A stretch of 64,000 bases of DNA from Castellaniella hirudinis_A (GTDB taxonomy: Bacteria > Pseudomonadota > Gammaproteobacteria > Burkholderiales > Burkholderiaceae_B), in contig NZ_JBLGTV010000011.1 in the NCBI RefSeq assembly GCF_047468865.1, forward strand, positions 1 through 64,000. The letters run 5' to 3'. Of the stretch, positions 24,910-32,330 are shown one piece after another. Each line of letters starts with the position of its first letter. Within the stretch, counting starts at the first letter, position 1. Under the pieces are notes generated by a model that was given only the letters and a program-made list of their open reading frames with translations, made no database searches and was not told where the DNA came from. A program made the translations under genes and the position numbers.

Positions 24910-24948
24910 ATGCATAAAAACCGCGAAACGGGGTGCGCGCATGCTTGA
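24910..24948 (+). CDS. 12-codon leader peptide overlapping dctQ start
   Basis: A strong AAGGAG (24897-24902) lies 7 nt before an ATG that opens a 12-residue frame (MHKNRETGCAHA) ending at TGA 24946-24948. The dctQ ATG (24941) lies inside its last codons and has no ribosome site of its own. dctQ translation is therefore probably coupled to this upstream peptide. Whether the peptide has any role beyond coupling is unknown. Confidence 0.5.
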   Translation: MHKNRETGCAHA

Positions 24949-25630
24949 CCGCGCCGCCCGCCTGGTCACCCGGGGATTTGAACTACTGATAGTCGCCAGC
25001 CTGGCCGTCATGGGGGTGCTGGTGTTCGGCAATGTCGTGCTGCGTTATGCCTTCAATTCCGGCATCGCCATCTCCGAGGAACTTTCCCGCCTGCTGTTCG
25101 TGTGGCTGATCTTCATGGGGGCCGTCCTGGCCTCGGCGCGCCGCATCCACATCGGCTTCGATTCCCTGCAACAGGCGCTGGGCCATCGGGCGCGCCGGGT
25201 GCTGCAGGTCTGCAACGGCCTGCTCATCCTGGCGGGCTGCGTCATTTTCATCGTCGGTGGGTGGCGGCAGACCGTGATCAACCTGGGCAACAGCTACCCG
25301 GTCATGGGCATCTCCTACGCCTGGCTGTATGCCGTGGCGGTGGCCTTTGGCGTGGCCCTGGTCTTCCCCGTGTGCCACAACCTGTATCGGGCCATCCAGG
25401 GGCGGGATGACGACTTGACGGAAGACATCTCCGGCCGCATCGAAAGCCTGGCCGTGCGCATGGAAAAAGACGCCCAGGAGGCGTCGTCCACCGGTCGTCC
25501 GCCGGTGCCGTCTGCGTCGGCGGATGCCTTGCCGAAGGCGACATCGGCCGCCCGGGCATCCGCTCCTGAATCCGCTCCGGCATCTGATCCGAAATCCGCG
25601 CCGAAATCCGACCGGGAGGATCGGCCATGA
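24941..25630 (+). CDS. dctQ: TRAP transporter small permease DctQ
   Basis: A 229-residue membrane protein with four hydrophobic helices within the first 150 residues, typical of the DctQ subunit of tripartite ATP-independent transporters (RLLFVWLIFMGAVLASARR). An unusual C-terminal tail of about 75 residues is rich in Ala, Pro and Ser (repeated PESAPASDPKSAPKSD-like units) and probably disordered in the cytoplasm. It overlaps dctM by ATGA and is followed by dctP. Confidence 0.9.
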   Translation: MLDRAARLVTRGFELLIVASLAVMGVLVFGNVVLRYAFNSGIAISEELSRLLFVWLIFMGAVLASARRIHIGFDSLQQALGHRARRVLQVCNGLLILAGCVIFIVGGWRQTVINLGNSYPVMGISYAWLYAVAVAFGVALVFPVCHNLYRAIQGRDDDLTEDISGRIESLAVRMEKDAQEASSTGRPPVPSASADALPKATSAARASAPESAPASDPKSAPKSDREDRP

Positions 25631-26904
25631 CCGCCCTGGTCTTCATCGCCTCTTTGCTGTGCCTGATCGTCGGCGGCCTGCCCATCGCCTTCGCCCTGAT
25701 GTTTGCCGGGGTGGCCCTGATGCTGCTGACCGGGCAGTTCGATGCGCAGATCGTGGTGCAGAACGCCATCGCCGGGGCCGATAATTTCGTGCTGATGGCC
25801 GTGCCGTTCTTCATCCTGGCCGGCGAATTCATGAACGCCGGGGGCCTGTCCAAGCGCATTGTCGACATGGCCGGGGCTTTTGTCGGTCACTTGCGCGGCG
25901 GCCTGGGCTATGTGGCCATCTTCGCGGGCATTCTGCTGGCCAGCCTGTCGGGCTCGGCGGTGGCCGATACGGCGGCCCTGGCCGCCATCCTGGTGCCCAT
26001 GATGCGTCAGGCGGGCTACGACCCTGCCCGCTCCTGCGGGCTGATGGCCGCCGGCGGCATCATCGCCCCTGTCATTCCCCCCTCCATCGGGTTCCTGATC
26101 TTCGGCGTGGCGGCCAATGTCTCCATTACCCGCCTGTTCCTGGCTGGCATCGTGCCGGGTATTCTGATGGGCGCGGTGCTGGTGGCGGCCTGGTGGCTGG
26201 TGGCGCGCCGCCAGCGGGTGGCGGTCTCGCCCCGGGTGTCCTGGGGGCGGCGCCTGCGCCTGCTGGCCCAGGGGGGCTGGGCGCTGATGCTGCCGGTCAT
26301 CATCATCGGCGGCCTGCGTTTCGGGATTTTCACGCCCACAGAATCCGCCGTGGTGGCGGCGGCCTATGCGCTGTTTGTCGGTCTGGTGGTGTACCGCGAA
26401 CTCGACGGCCGCAAAATTTACGATTGCCTGCTCTCCACCGCCAGCACCACGGCGGTGGTGCTGCTGCTGGCCGCCCTGGCCATGGTGGCGTCCTACATGA
26501 TCACCATCACGGATATTTCCGGCCAGGTGGGCGAGTGGCTGCAGGGCCTGTCCAGCCACCCCACTGTGCTGATGGCGGCGATGATGATCGTGGTGTTCCT
26601 GGCGGGCATGGTGCTGGACTTCATCCCCATCGTGCTGATCTTTACGCCGGTGTTCATGCCCATCGTGCTGGCCGCCGATATCGATCCGGTGTACTTCGGG
26701 GTGGTGTTCATCATGAACTGCTCGATCGGAATGATCACGCCGCCCGTCGGGGTGGTGCTCAATGTGGTCAGTTCGGTGGGCAAGGTCAGCCTGGCCCAGG
26801 CTGCGCGCGGGATTCTGCCCTTTTTGCTGGCCTTGCTGGCCTTGTTGGTGCTGTTGATTCTTTTCCCGGCGCTGGTGACGGCGCCGGCCCAATGGTGGCG
26901 TTAG
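25627..26904 (+). CDS. dctM: TRAP transporter large permease DctM
   Basis: The 425-residue, about 12-helix permease subunit that moves the substrate with sodium. Conserved stretches visible include FFILAGEFMNAGGLSKRI, GSAVADTAALAAILVP and IIAPVIPPSIGFLIFG, all DctM hallmarks. It starts within the dctQ stop (ATGA). It partners with DctQ and the DctP binding protein encoded 100 bp downstream; the adjacent fahA and maiA suggest an aromatic acid or dicarboxylate cargo. Confidence 0.95.
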   Translation: MTALVFIASLLCLIVGGLPIAFALMFAGVALMLLTGQFDAQIVVQNAIAGADNFVLMAVPFFILAGEFMNAGGLSKRIVDMAGAFVGHLRGGLGYVAIFAGILLASLSGSAVADTAALAAILVPMMRQAGYDPARSCGLMAAGGIIAPVIPPSIGFLIFGVAANVSITRLFLAGIVPGILMGAVLVAAWWLVARRQRVAVSPRVSWGRRLRLLAQGGWALMLPVIIIGGLRFGIFTPTESAVVAAAYALFVGLVVYRELDGRKIYDCLLSTASTTAVVLLLAALAMVASYMITITDISGQVGEWLQGLSSHPTVLMAAMMIVVFLAGMVLDFIPIVLIFTPVFMPIVLAADIDPVYFGVVFIMNCSIGMITPPVGVVLNVVSSVGKVSLAQAARGILPFLLALLALLVLLILFPALVTAPAQWWR

Positions 26905-27004
26905 TGTCTTGTTTGGCGCATTCAAATACTCATCTTCGCAAACAGGACGCTGGTGGCGGCTGTGCCGCCGCCTCGCGCGCCCCGACTATCCCCAGGAGAC
27001 AACC

Positions 27005-27985
27005 ATGAAAATTCGTACAAGCCTGCTGGCCGGCCTGATGGCGATGGCGCTGTCCAGCACCGGCTGGGCGGCGGTCACCGCCAAGTTCGCCGTGACCCTG
27101 CCCGAGAAATCGCACCAGGGCCAGGGCGTGGCCAAGTTCGTCGAACTCGTCAAAGAGAAAAGCAACGGCGACATCCAGATCAAGCCCTACTACAGCGGCG
27201 CCCTGGGCGATGACGTCAAGGTGACGTCGGCCCTGCAGGGCGGCACCATCGAGTTCACCGTGCCCCAGACCACCACCCTGACCGGCATGATCAAGGCCTA
27301 TGAAATCCTGGATTTTCCGTTCCTGTTCAAGAACGCCGAACAGGCCGAGAAAGTGCTGGACGGCCCCGTGGGCCAGCGCCTGATGGACGACTTGCCCGCG
27401 CATGGCCTGGTGGGGCTGGCTTATTGGGAGAACGGCTTTTTCAATGCCACCAACAGCAAGCATCCGATCCAGAAGGTTGAAGACTTCAACGGCCTGAAAT
27501 TCCGCTCCATCCAGGCGAAGATCACCCAGGAGACCATCAAGGCGCTGGGGGCCAATCCCGTGCCCCTGGCCGTGCCCGAGCTCTACACCGCCCTGGAAAC
27601 CCACACCATCGACGGCCAGGGCACGCCCAATGCCGTCATTGCCGCCCTGAAACTGGACGAGGTTCAGAAATACCTGTCCATCACCCGCCACAGTTATGGC
27701 GCCTTCATTCCTCTGGCGTCCAAGGCTTTCTGGGACAAGCTCACCCCCGAGCAGCAGGCCATCATCCGGGATGCGGCGGTGGAAGCCCGCGCCTACCAGC
27801 GCCAGGTGGCGCGCGCCCAGTCCCAGTCGGCCAGGGAAAAAATGGCCAAGAACGGCATGCAGGTCAACGACATCTCGGATGCCGAGCGCGAGCGCATGAC
27901 GCAGGCCGTGCGTCCGGTCTGGGACATGTTCATCCCGCAGGTGGGCCAGGAACTCTTTGACCAGGTGCAGGCGCAACTGCAATAA
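27005..27985 (+). CDS. dctP: TRAP transporter periplasmic binding protein DctP
   Basis: A 326-residue extracytoplasmic solute receptor with a signal peptide (KIRTSLLAGLMAMALSSTGW, cleavage near AAV). The DctP fold is evident: VAKFVELVKEKSNGDIQIK, the LDFPFLFKNAEQAEKVLDG region, and FRSIQAKITQETIKALGANP with the conserved ligand-binding Arg. AGGAGA at 26994-26999 supports the ATG at 27005. It sets the transporter's substrate, probably a carboxylate related to homogentisate breakdown (inference from neighbours). Confidence 0.94.
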   Translation: MKIRTSLLAGLMAMALSSTGWAAVTAKFAVTLPEKSHQGQGVAKFVELVKEKSNGDIQIKPYYSGALGDDVKVTSALQGGTIEFTVPQTTTLTGMIKAYEILDFPFLFKNAEQAEKVLDGPVGQRLMDDLPAHGLVGLAYWENGFFNATNSKHPIQKVEDFNGLKFRSIQAKITQETIKALGANPVPLAVPELYTALETHTIDGQGTPNAVIAALKLDEVQKYLSITRHSYGAFIPLASKAFWDKLTPEQQAIIRDAAVEARAYQRQVARAQSQSAREKMAKNGMQVNDISDAERERMTQAVRPVWDMFIPQVGQELFDQVQAQLQ

Positions 27986-28082
27986 ACAACGCGGCGTGCG
28001 CCGCCTGGCGGCCGTGGCCCGCGATGCCCCGGGAAGCCGGGCGCCGGGTTGCCGCCGCCTTTCTTTTCATTGGATATTCGAC

Positions 28083-29102
28083 ATGAAATTCGCCACCCTT
28101 AAAAACCAGACACGCGACGGCTGCCTGGTGCTCGTTTCGCGGGACTTGTCCCGCTGCGCGCCCGTGCCGGATATCGCCCCCACCCTGCAGGCCGCGCTGG
28201 ATCACTGGGATGCCTGCCAGCCGGCCTTGCAGGCCGCCTACGAGCAGCTGAATGCGGGCAGTCTGGCCGGCTCCCGGCCGTTCGATCCTGCCGCCTGCCA
28301 CTCGCCCCTGCCGCGCGCCTACCAGTGGGCCGATGGTTCGGCGTATCTCAATCACGTCCAGCTGGTGCGCAAGGCGCGCAACAGCCAAGTGCCCGATTCC
28401 TTCTTTACCGACCCCTTGATGTACCAGGGCGGGTCGGACAGTTTCATCGGCCCGCGCGACCCCATTGCCGTGGCCAGCGAAGATTGGGGCATCGACATGG
28501 AAGCCGAGATTGCCGTCGTCACCGCCGACGTGCCCATGGGGGCCAGCCCGCAGCAGGCCGGCGCCGCCATCCGCTTGCTGATGCTGGTCAACGATGTCTC
28601 GCTGCGCGGCCTGATCCCCGGCGAGCTGGCCAAAGGCTTCGGGTTTTTCCAGTCCAAGCCGGCCAGCGCGTTTTCTCCGGTGGCCCTCACCCCCGATGAA
28701 CTGGGCGAACACTGGCGCGACGGCAAGGTTCACCTGCCGCTGCTGGTGGATCTGAACGGCCAGCCTTTCGGCCGCCCCAACGCGGGGCGGGACATGACGT
28801 TCAGTTTTCCCCAACTGATTGCCCACGCCGCCAGAACCCGCCAGTTGGCGGCCGGCAGCATCGTGGGTTCGGGCACCGTGTCCAACCAGCAGGGCGGTCT
28901 GCATGGCTCCAGCATCCGCCACGGCGGGGTAGGGTATTGCTGCATTGCCGAAGTGCGCATGTACGAGACCATCGAGACCGGGGCGCCCAGCACCCCGTTC
29001 ATGCGTTTTGGCGACCAGGTGCGCATCCGCATGGCCGGCCCGCAGGGCGAAGACCTGTTCGGCGTCATCGAACAGACCGTCGTGCCGTATCCGGGTGCCT
29101 GA
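28083..29102 (+). CDS. fahA: Fumarylacetoacetate hydrolase family protein
   Basis: A 339-residue FAH-superfamily enzyme. In this context it should split fumarylacetoacetate to fumarate and acetoacetate, the last step of homogentisate degradation. Metal and active-site regions visible: WGIDMEAEIAVVTADV (acidic ligands), VNDVSLRGLIPGELAKGFGF, and the C-terminal GSGTVSNQQGG. The start at 28083 (MKFATLKN) is chosen over the longer frame. It precedes maiA by 4 bp, and hmgA lies beyond, completing the three-enzyme route. Confidence 0.9.
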   Translation: MKFATLKNQTRDGCLVLVSRDLSRCAPVPDIAPTLQAALDHWDACQPALQAAYEQLNAGSLAGSRPFDPAACHSPLPRAYQWADGSAYLNHVQLVRKARNSQVPDSFFTDPLMYQGGSDSFIGPRDPIAVASEDWGIDMEAEIAVVTADVPMGASPQQAGAAIRLLMLVNDVSLRGLIPGELAKGFGFFQSKPASAFSPVALTPDELGEHWRDGKVHLPLLVDLNGQPFGRPNAGRDMTFSFPQLIAHAARTRQLAAGSIVGSGTVSNQQGGLHGSSIRHGGVGYCCIAEVRMYETIETGAPSTPFMRFGDQVRIRMAGPQGEDLFGVIEQTVVPYPGA

Positions 29103-29106
29103 TGCC

Positions 29107-29751
29107 ATGCGCGAACTCTATTCTTATTTCCGCAGCTCCGCCGCGTATCGGGTGCGCATCGCGCTGGCCCTGAAGAACCTGGAATACCAGGCCGTGCCCG
29201 TCCACTTGCTGAAAGACGGGGGTGAGCAGCATGGGGCGGATTACCTGGCCCGCAACCCCGAGGGCCTGGTGCCCGCGTTCAGCGAGAACGGTCTTACGTT
29301 CAGCCAGTCCCTGGCCATCATCGAATACCTGGACGAGGTCTATCCCGCCGTGCCCCTGCTGCCGGCGGCCCCGGCCTGCCGCGCCCGCGTCAGGGCGCTG
29401 GCCCTGCTGGTGGCCTGCGACATCCACCCCTTGAATAACTTGCGTGTCCTGCGTTGGTTGGCGCATGACATGCAGGTGGATAAGGCGGCGCGGGATGCCT
29501 GGTATCGGCATTGGATCACGGTGGGGTTTCAGGCGCTGGAAGCCCGTTTGCAGTCAGACCAGACCGGCCTGTTTTGCCAGGGCGACCAGCCCGGCCTGGC
29601 GGATTGTTGTCTGGTGCCCCAGGTGTATAACGCCCGCCGCTATCATATCGACCTGTCCGCCTGGCCCGCCATCGCCCGGATTACCGCCCACTGCGAGACC
29701 TTGCCGGCTTTCAGGGCGGCGCATCCCGATCTGCAGCCGGATGCGGCCTGA
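29107..29751 (+). CDS. maiA: Maleylacetoacetate isomerase (zeta-class GST)
   Basis: A 214-residue zeta-class glutathione transferase that isomerises maleylacetoacetate to fumarylacetoacetate. The N-terminal YFRSSAAYRVRIAL carries the SSxxxRVRIAL glutathione-site motif, followed by NPEGLVPAFSENG and SQSLAIIEYLDE of the thioredoxin-like domain. Translation follows fahA at 4 bp. Its last codons (ATGCGGCCTGA) are part of a 29-bp sequence repeated at 30884-30912, on the far side of an acquired island. A maleylpyruvate isomerase role is possible, but hmgA favours homogentisate. Confidence 0.93.
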   Translation: MRELYSYFRSSAAYRVRIALALKNLEYQAVPVHLLKDGGEQHGADYLARNPEGLVPAFSENGLTFSQSLAIIEYLDEVYPAVPLLPAAPACRARVRALALLVACDIHPLNNLRVLRWLAHDMQVDKAARDAWYRHWITVGFQALEARLQSDQTGLFCQGDQPGLADCCLVPQVYNARRYHIDLSAWPAIARITAHCETLPAFRAAHPDLQPDAA

Positions 29752-29769
29752 GCGCGGGGGGGGGCGGGC
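29741..29769. repeat. 29-bp direct repeat, left copy
   Basis: This copy contains the maiA stop codon and the following G-rich run (nine G). An identical copy lies at 30884-30912, and the sequences outside the shared 29 bp differ on both sides. The pair encloses brnT, brnA and a transposase remnant. Confidence 0.8.
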
Positions 29770-29894
29770 GGCGCTATGGTCCCCAGGAGGATCAGTCAAG
29801 AAGGGCGGGAAGTAGGGCGCAAAAAAGCCACCTCGCGGGCGACTGGGGTGGGCGGATGATGGTGCCGCTTGAATTTCGTAGTGACAAAAATATC

Positions 29895-29923
29895 TTGCGA
29901 ATCCGTATTTGCGTAACTACAAT
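29895..29923 (+). promoter_or_regulatory. Promoter of brnTA
   Basis: TTGCGA (29895-29900), a 17-bp spacer and TACAAT (29918-29923) form a good sigma70 promoter. The expected start point (about 29930) coincides with the A of the brnT ATG, so the mRNA may be leaderless. GTAGT near 29878 and ACTAC at 29916-29920 form an inverted repeat that could be the BrnA operator. Confidence 0.6.
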
Positions 29924-29929
29924 AACCGC

Positions 29930-30199
29930 ATGGAAATCACCTTCGACCAAGCCAAGGACAAGAGCAACCAGCGCAAGCACGGCGTCTCGCTGTCACTGGC
30001 GCAGGCTATCGACTGGCCCGAGGTGATGTCCAAGCCCGACACGCGCCAGGACTACGGCGAGGTTCGGGAAATCGGCTACGCGGTCATAGACGACCGCTTG
30101 TACTGCGTGGTGTTCACGCAGCGCGCAGACAAGATGCACATCATCAGTCTGCGCAAGGCCAATTCAAGAGAGGTACGGAATTATGTCGAGCAAACGTAA
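29930..30199 (+). CDS. brnT: BrnT-family ribonuclease toxin
   Basis: An 89-residue toxin of the BrnT (RelE-like fold) family; relatives cleave RNA. Family features seen: an N-terminal ITFDQAKDKSNQRKHGVSLS (KHGV motif), the acidic DYGEVREIGYAVIDDRLYCV core, and a C-terminal IISLRKANSREVRNY with the catalytic-type Arg and Tyr. The ATG at 29930 fits the family; an upstream TTG at 29909 overlaps the promoter. It overlaps the antitoxin gene by 17 nt, toxin first, the usual brnTA order. Confidence 0.9.
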   Translation: MEITFDQAKDKSNQRKHGVSLSLAQAIDWPEVMSKPDTRQDYGEVREIGYAVIDDRLYCVVFTQRADKMHIISLRKANSREVRNYVEQT

Positions 30200-30458
30200 A
30201 CTGATCATGCCCACGCCTGAGGAAGACGTGGCGATCAATCGTGGCATTGCGGCTGATCCGGATACCTATGAGATGGGTTCGGAAGAGTTCAAGCAACTGA
30301 AGAAGCGGGTAGGGCGGCCACGCCTGGACACGCCCAAGGTCGCCGTGACGATCCGCTATGACAAGGCCGTGATTGATGCCTTCAAAGCCGGCGGCCCGGG
30401 CTGGCAAACCCGGATGAACGAGGCTTTGAAGAAGGCTGTGGCCCGGAAGCATGCCTAG
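30183..30458 (+). CDS. brnA: BrnA-family antitoxin
   Basis: A 91-residue antitoxin of the BrnA family: a disordered toxin-binding N-terminal half (PTPEEDVAINRGIAADPDTY) followed by a ribbon-helix-helix DNA-binding half (KVAVTIRYDKAVIDAFKA, GPGWQTRMNEALKKAV). BrnA relatives neutralise BrnT and repress the operon promoter. Its stop is followed immediately by a decayed transposase. Confidence 0.9.
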   Translation: MSSKRKLIMPTPEEDVAINRGIAADPDTYEMGSEEFKQLKKRVGRPRLDTPKVAVTIRYDKAVIDAFKAGGPGWQTRMNEALKKAVARKHA

Positions 30459-30460
30459 CC

Positions 30461-30795
30461 TGGAAATTTCGTCAGGCCTGGCCCGACGTGCGGATCATCA
30501 TCCGGGGCGACTCGGGCTTTTGCCGCCAGCGGCTGATCCGTTGGTGCGAACGCAGCGACGTGCAGTACATCATCGCCTGGAATATGGCGCCCAGGGCGCC
30601 AATCCGCGCTTCGTGGCCACCAACATTACGGGCTCGGATGCCATGCAGTTGTACGAACGACTGTACTGTGCCCGAGGTGAAGCCGAGAACCGCATCAAGG
30701 AAGTCCAGCTCGATCTGTTTGGCACGCGTGTCAGCTGCCACCGGTTCCCCGCCAATTCCGTCTTTTTGAAGACGACGCTGTGCGCGAAGTCGTGA
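30461..30795 (+). pseudogene. IS1380-type transposase remnant, frameshifted
   Basis: The first frame reads FRQAWPDVRIIIRGDSGFCR and continues to a tryptophan-rich CERSDVQYII, then coding shifts to another frame giving NPRFVATNITGSDAMQLYER, LYCARGEAENRIKEVQLDLF and VSCHRF. These are the DDE-core and C-terminal signatures of IS1380-family transposases. The N-terminal half is absent, at least one internal deletion has joined the frames, and the C-terminus is replaced. It begins directly at the brnA stop. Not functional. Confidence 0.8.
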
Positions 30796-30883
30796 TTAGC
30801 GGCGCCCGCAAAATTGAGCAACCGGCGAAAAACCCTGCGCCCGCGCATCCGGCCCATGCAGCAGACCAGGAGCCTGTCTCCCA

Positions 30884-30912
30884 ATGCGGCCTGAGCGCGG
30901 GGGGGGGCGGGC
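30884..30912. repeat. 29-bp direct repeat, right copy
   Basis: This is an exact second copy of 29741-29769. It repeats the maiA 3' end including its stop codon, although no gene body precedes it here. It marks the right edge of the brnTA/transposase island. No further feature is seen between 30796 and 30883. Confidence 0.8.
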
Positions 30913-30948
30913 CGGTCTTCCTCCACGGCGGCCGCCCGCCCCGCCCGG

Positions 30949-30991
30949 TTTCCCGGTAGTGACCGGGTCGCCGGCGGTCACTACCGGGAAA
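30949..30991. terminator. Long bidirectional terminator between maiA/island and hmgA
   Basis: TTTCCCGGTAGTGACC (30949-30964) and its perfect complement (30976-30991) form a 16-bp stem with an 11-nt loop, flanked by A/T runs so that both strands end in U-rich sequence. It lies 16 bp from the hmgA stop and most likely ends hmgA on the minus strand and the plus-strand transcript. Confidence 0.85.
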
Positions 30992-31007
30992 AATCCGCCG
31001 AGCGCCC

Positions 31008-32138
31008 TTATTCCTTCCAGGAATCCAGGTATCCGGGCACTTTCACGCTGTCGGCGCCGGGATCCAGTTCGAGCGGATAGCGCGAGTCGATCATCACGGC
31101 GACCTCGTCCGTGTATTTGCGTTCGCCCTGGTTGTTGGCGGCGGCCGCGGCGTATGCCTTGGGGTGGGGGCCGTGGTGGAAGCCCGAGGGGTGCAGCGTG
31201 AACATGCCCGGCTTGATGTTGTCGCGGCTGAAGAAATTGCCCTGGTGGTAGAAAATGGATTCGTCGAATTCGTCGTTGTTGTGGTAGAAGGGCACTTTCA
31301 GTGCGCCGGGATCGCTTTCGATGGGGCGCGGGGCGAACGTGCACACGATGATGGTGTTGGACAAAAACGTGGCATGCACCGTGGGCGGCAAGTGGTAGCG
31401 GTCGGACAGCAGTTCGCGGATGTCGCGCCAGTTCAGCTTGACCGGCACGCAGTCGCCGTGCCAGCCCGCCGCATCCAGGAAGTTGTAGGGGAAGGTCACG
31501 GTCGTGACCTGCTGGCGGCGCTTGGCGCGCACGCGGGTTTCGTGTTCGCTGTACTGGGCCTTGAAGGCGTCGTCGATTTTCGGCGTGTCCAGCACCGCCA
31601 GGTCGAACTGCGCATGCCGCCCGGTAATGCCGCGTTCGGGCAGCATGAACAGGTCTTCGGTGGCTTCGATGGTCAGGACTTCATTGCGGCATTGGGTTTC
31701 CAGCCGCCAACAGGTGCCGCGCGGAATATTGATGTAATCGCCTTCGCGGTAGGTCATGTGGCCGTAGTCGCAGAAAAAATCGCCTTCGCCCTTATGGAAG
31801 AACAGGATCATGTCGCCATCGCCGTTGCGGGCGAGATCCGGCATGGACACGTCGAATTTCCAGAAACACACCTGGGTCTGGGCGTTGGACATGAACCGCC
31901 GGGCTTTCCAGGGGCAGGGGGCGCTGTCGTCCAGGCGGTTGAGATCCAGCAGGGTCAGTTCCAGCGGGCCTTCCCATTTGGACCAGCCGGTGGGCTTGTG
32001 CGTGTGCAGGATATGGCTGGCCGGCCCGAAGAAGCCGTTGCGGCCGTGTTCGCGTTCGTACAGGCCGGCGGGGATGTCGGCGTGCGCCTGGCGGGTGTAG
32101 ACGCCTTCCATCTTGGGGAAGGTGATGTGGTTTTTCAT
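31008..32138 (-). CDS. hmgA: Homogentisate 1,2-dioxygenase
   Basis: Opens the ring of homogentisate to maleylacetoacetate with non-haem iron. The 376-residue cupin-type protein contains the iron-ligand region: VPFYHNNDEFDESIFYHQGN and HPSGFHHGPHPKAY (His, Glu, His). It is shorter than enzymes of about 430 residues, as are other homologues of the compact branch. Convergent with fahA-maiA, which encode the next two steps. No 4-hydroxyphenylpyruvate dioxygenase gene is nearby, so homogentisate could be imported by the TRAP system or made elsewhere. Confidence 0.92.
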   Translation of the reverse strand: MKNHITFPKMEGVYTRQAHADIPAGLYEREHGRNGFFGPASHILHTHKPTGWSKWEGPLELTLLDLNRLDDSAPCPWKARRFMSNAQTQVCFWKFDVSMPDLARNGDGDMILFFHKGEGDFFCDYGHMTYREGDYINIPRGTCWRLETQCRNEVLTIEATEDLFMLPERGITGRHAQFDLAVLDTPKIDDAFKAQYSEHETRVRAKRRQQVTTVTFPYNFLDAAGWHGDCVPVKLNWRDIRELLSDRYHLPPTVHATFLSNTIIVCTFAPRPIESDPGALKVPFYHNNDEFDESIFYHQGNFFSRDNIKPGMFTLHPSGFHHGPHPKAYAAAAANNQGERKYTDEVAVMIDSRYPLELDPGADSVKVPGYLDSWKE

Positions 32139-32192
32139 GCTTGTCTCCGGTGATCGGTGGGGGGCTGATGTGTTATCGGTCGATGTCCCGCT

Positions 32193-32211
32193 AATCTAAG
32201 TGACCTAGATT
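32193..32211. promoter_or_regulatory. Inverted repeat upstream of hmgA
   Basis: AATCTA (32193-32198) and TAGATT (32206-32211), 7 nt apart, form a near-perfect dyad about 55 bp upstream of the hmgA ATG. The size suits a MarR-, TetR- or IclR-type regulator. The regulator is unknown. Confidence 0.5.
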
Positions 32212-32265
32212 CATCGGTCAAACGGTATTTTTTGATGGATTGATTTGGTTTTCTTCTAGAAAGCA

Positions 32266-32300
32266 CATGGGCCGCGGTTTTCAAAAAACCGCGGCCCATG
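32266..32300 (-). terminator. Terminator of cytochrome b561 gene
   Basis: CATGGGCCGCGGTTTT (32266-32281) and its exact complement (32285-32300) make a 16-bp stem with a 3-nt loop. It lies 31 bp beyond the cytochrome b561 stop and upstream of hmgA. The A/T pairs are at the loop end rather than the base, so efficiency is uncertain. Confidence 0.65.
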
Positions 32301-32330
32301 GGTGTGTTGACGGCCTGACCGGGCTTTGGA

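Noticed and set aside
25315..26925. Antisense frame of 536 codons opposite dctQ/dctM
   Set aside because: Composition (His, Gln, Asp-rich) is the expected complement of hydrophobic membrane-protein codons; no ribosome site or motif.
30451..30795. Intact gene of 114 codons after brnA
   Set aside because: Its parts match a transposase only when two frames are joined; it is a frameshifted remnant, not a new gene.
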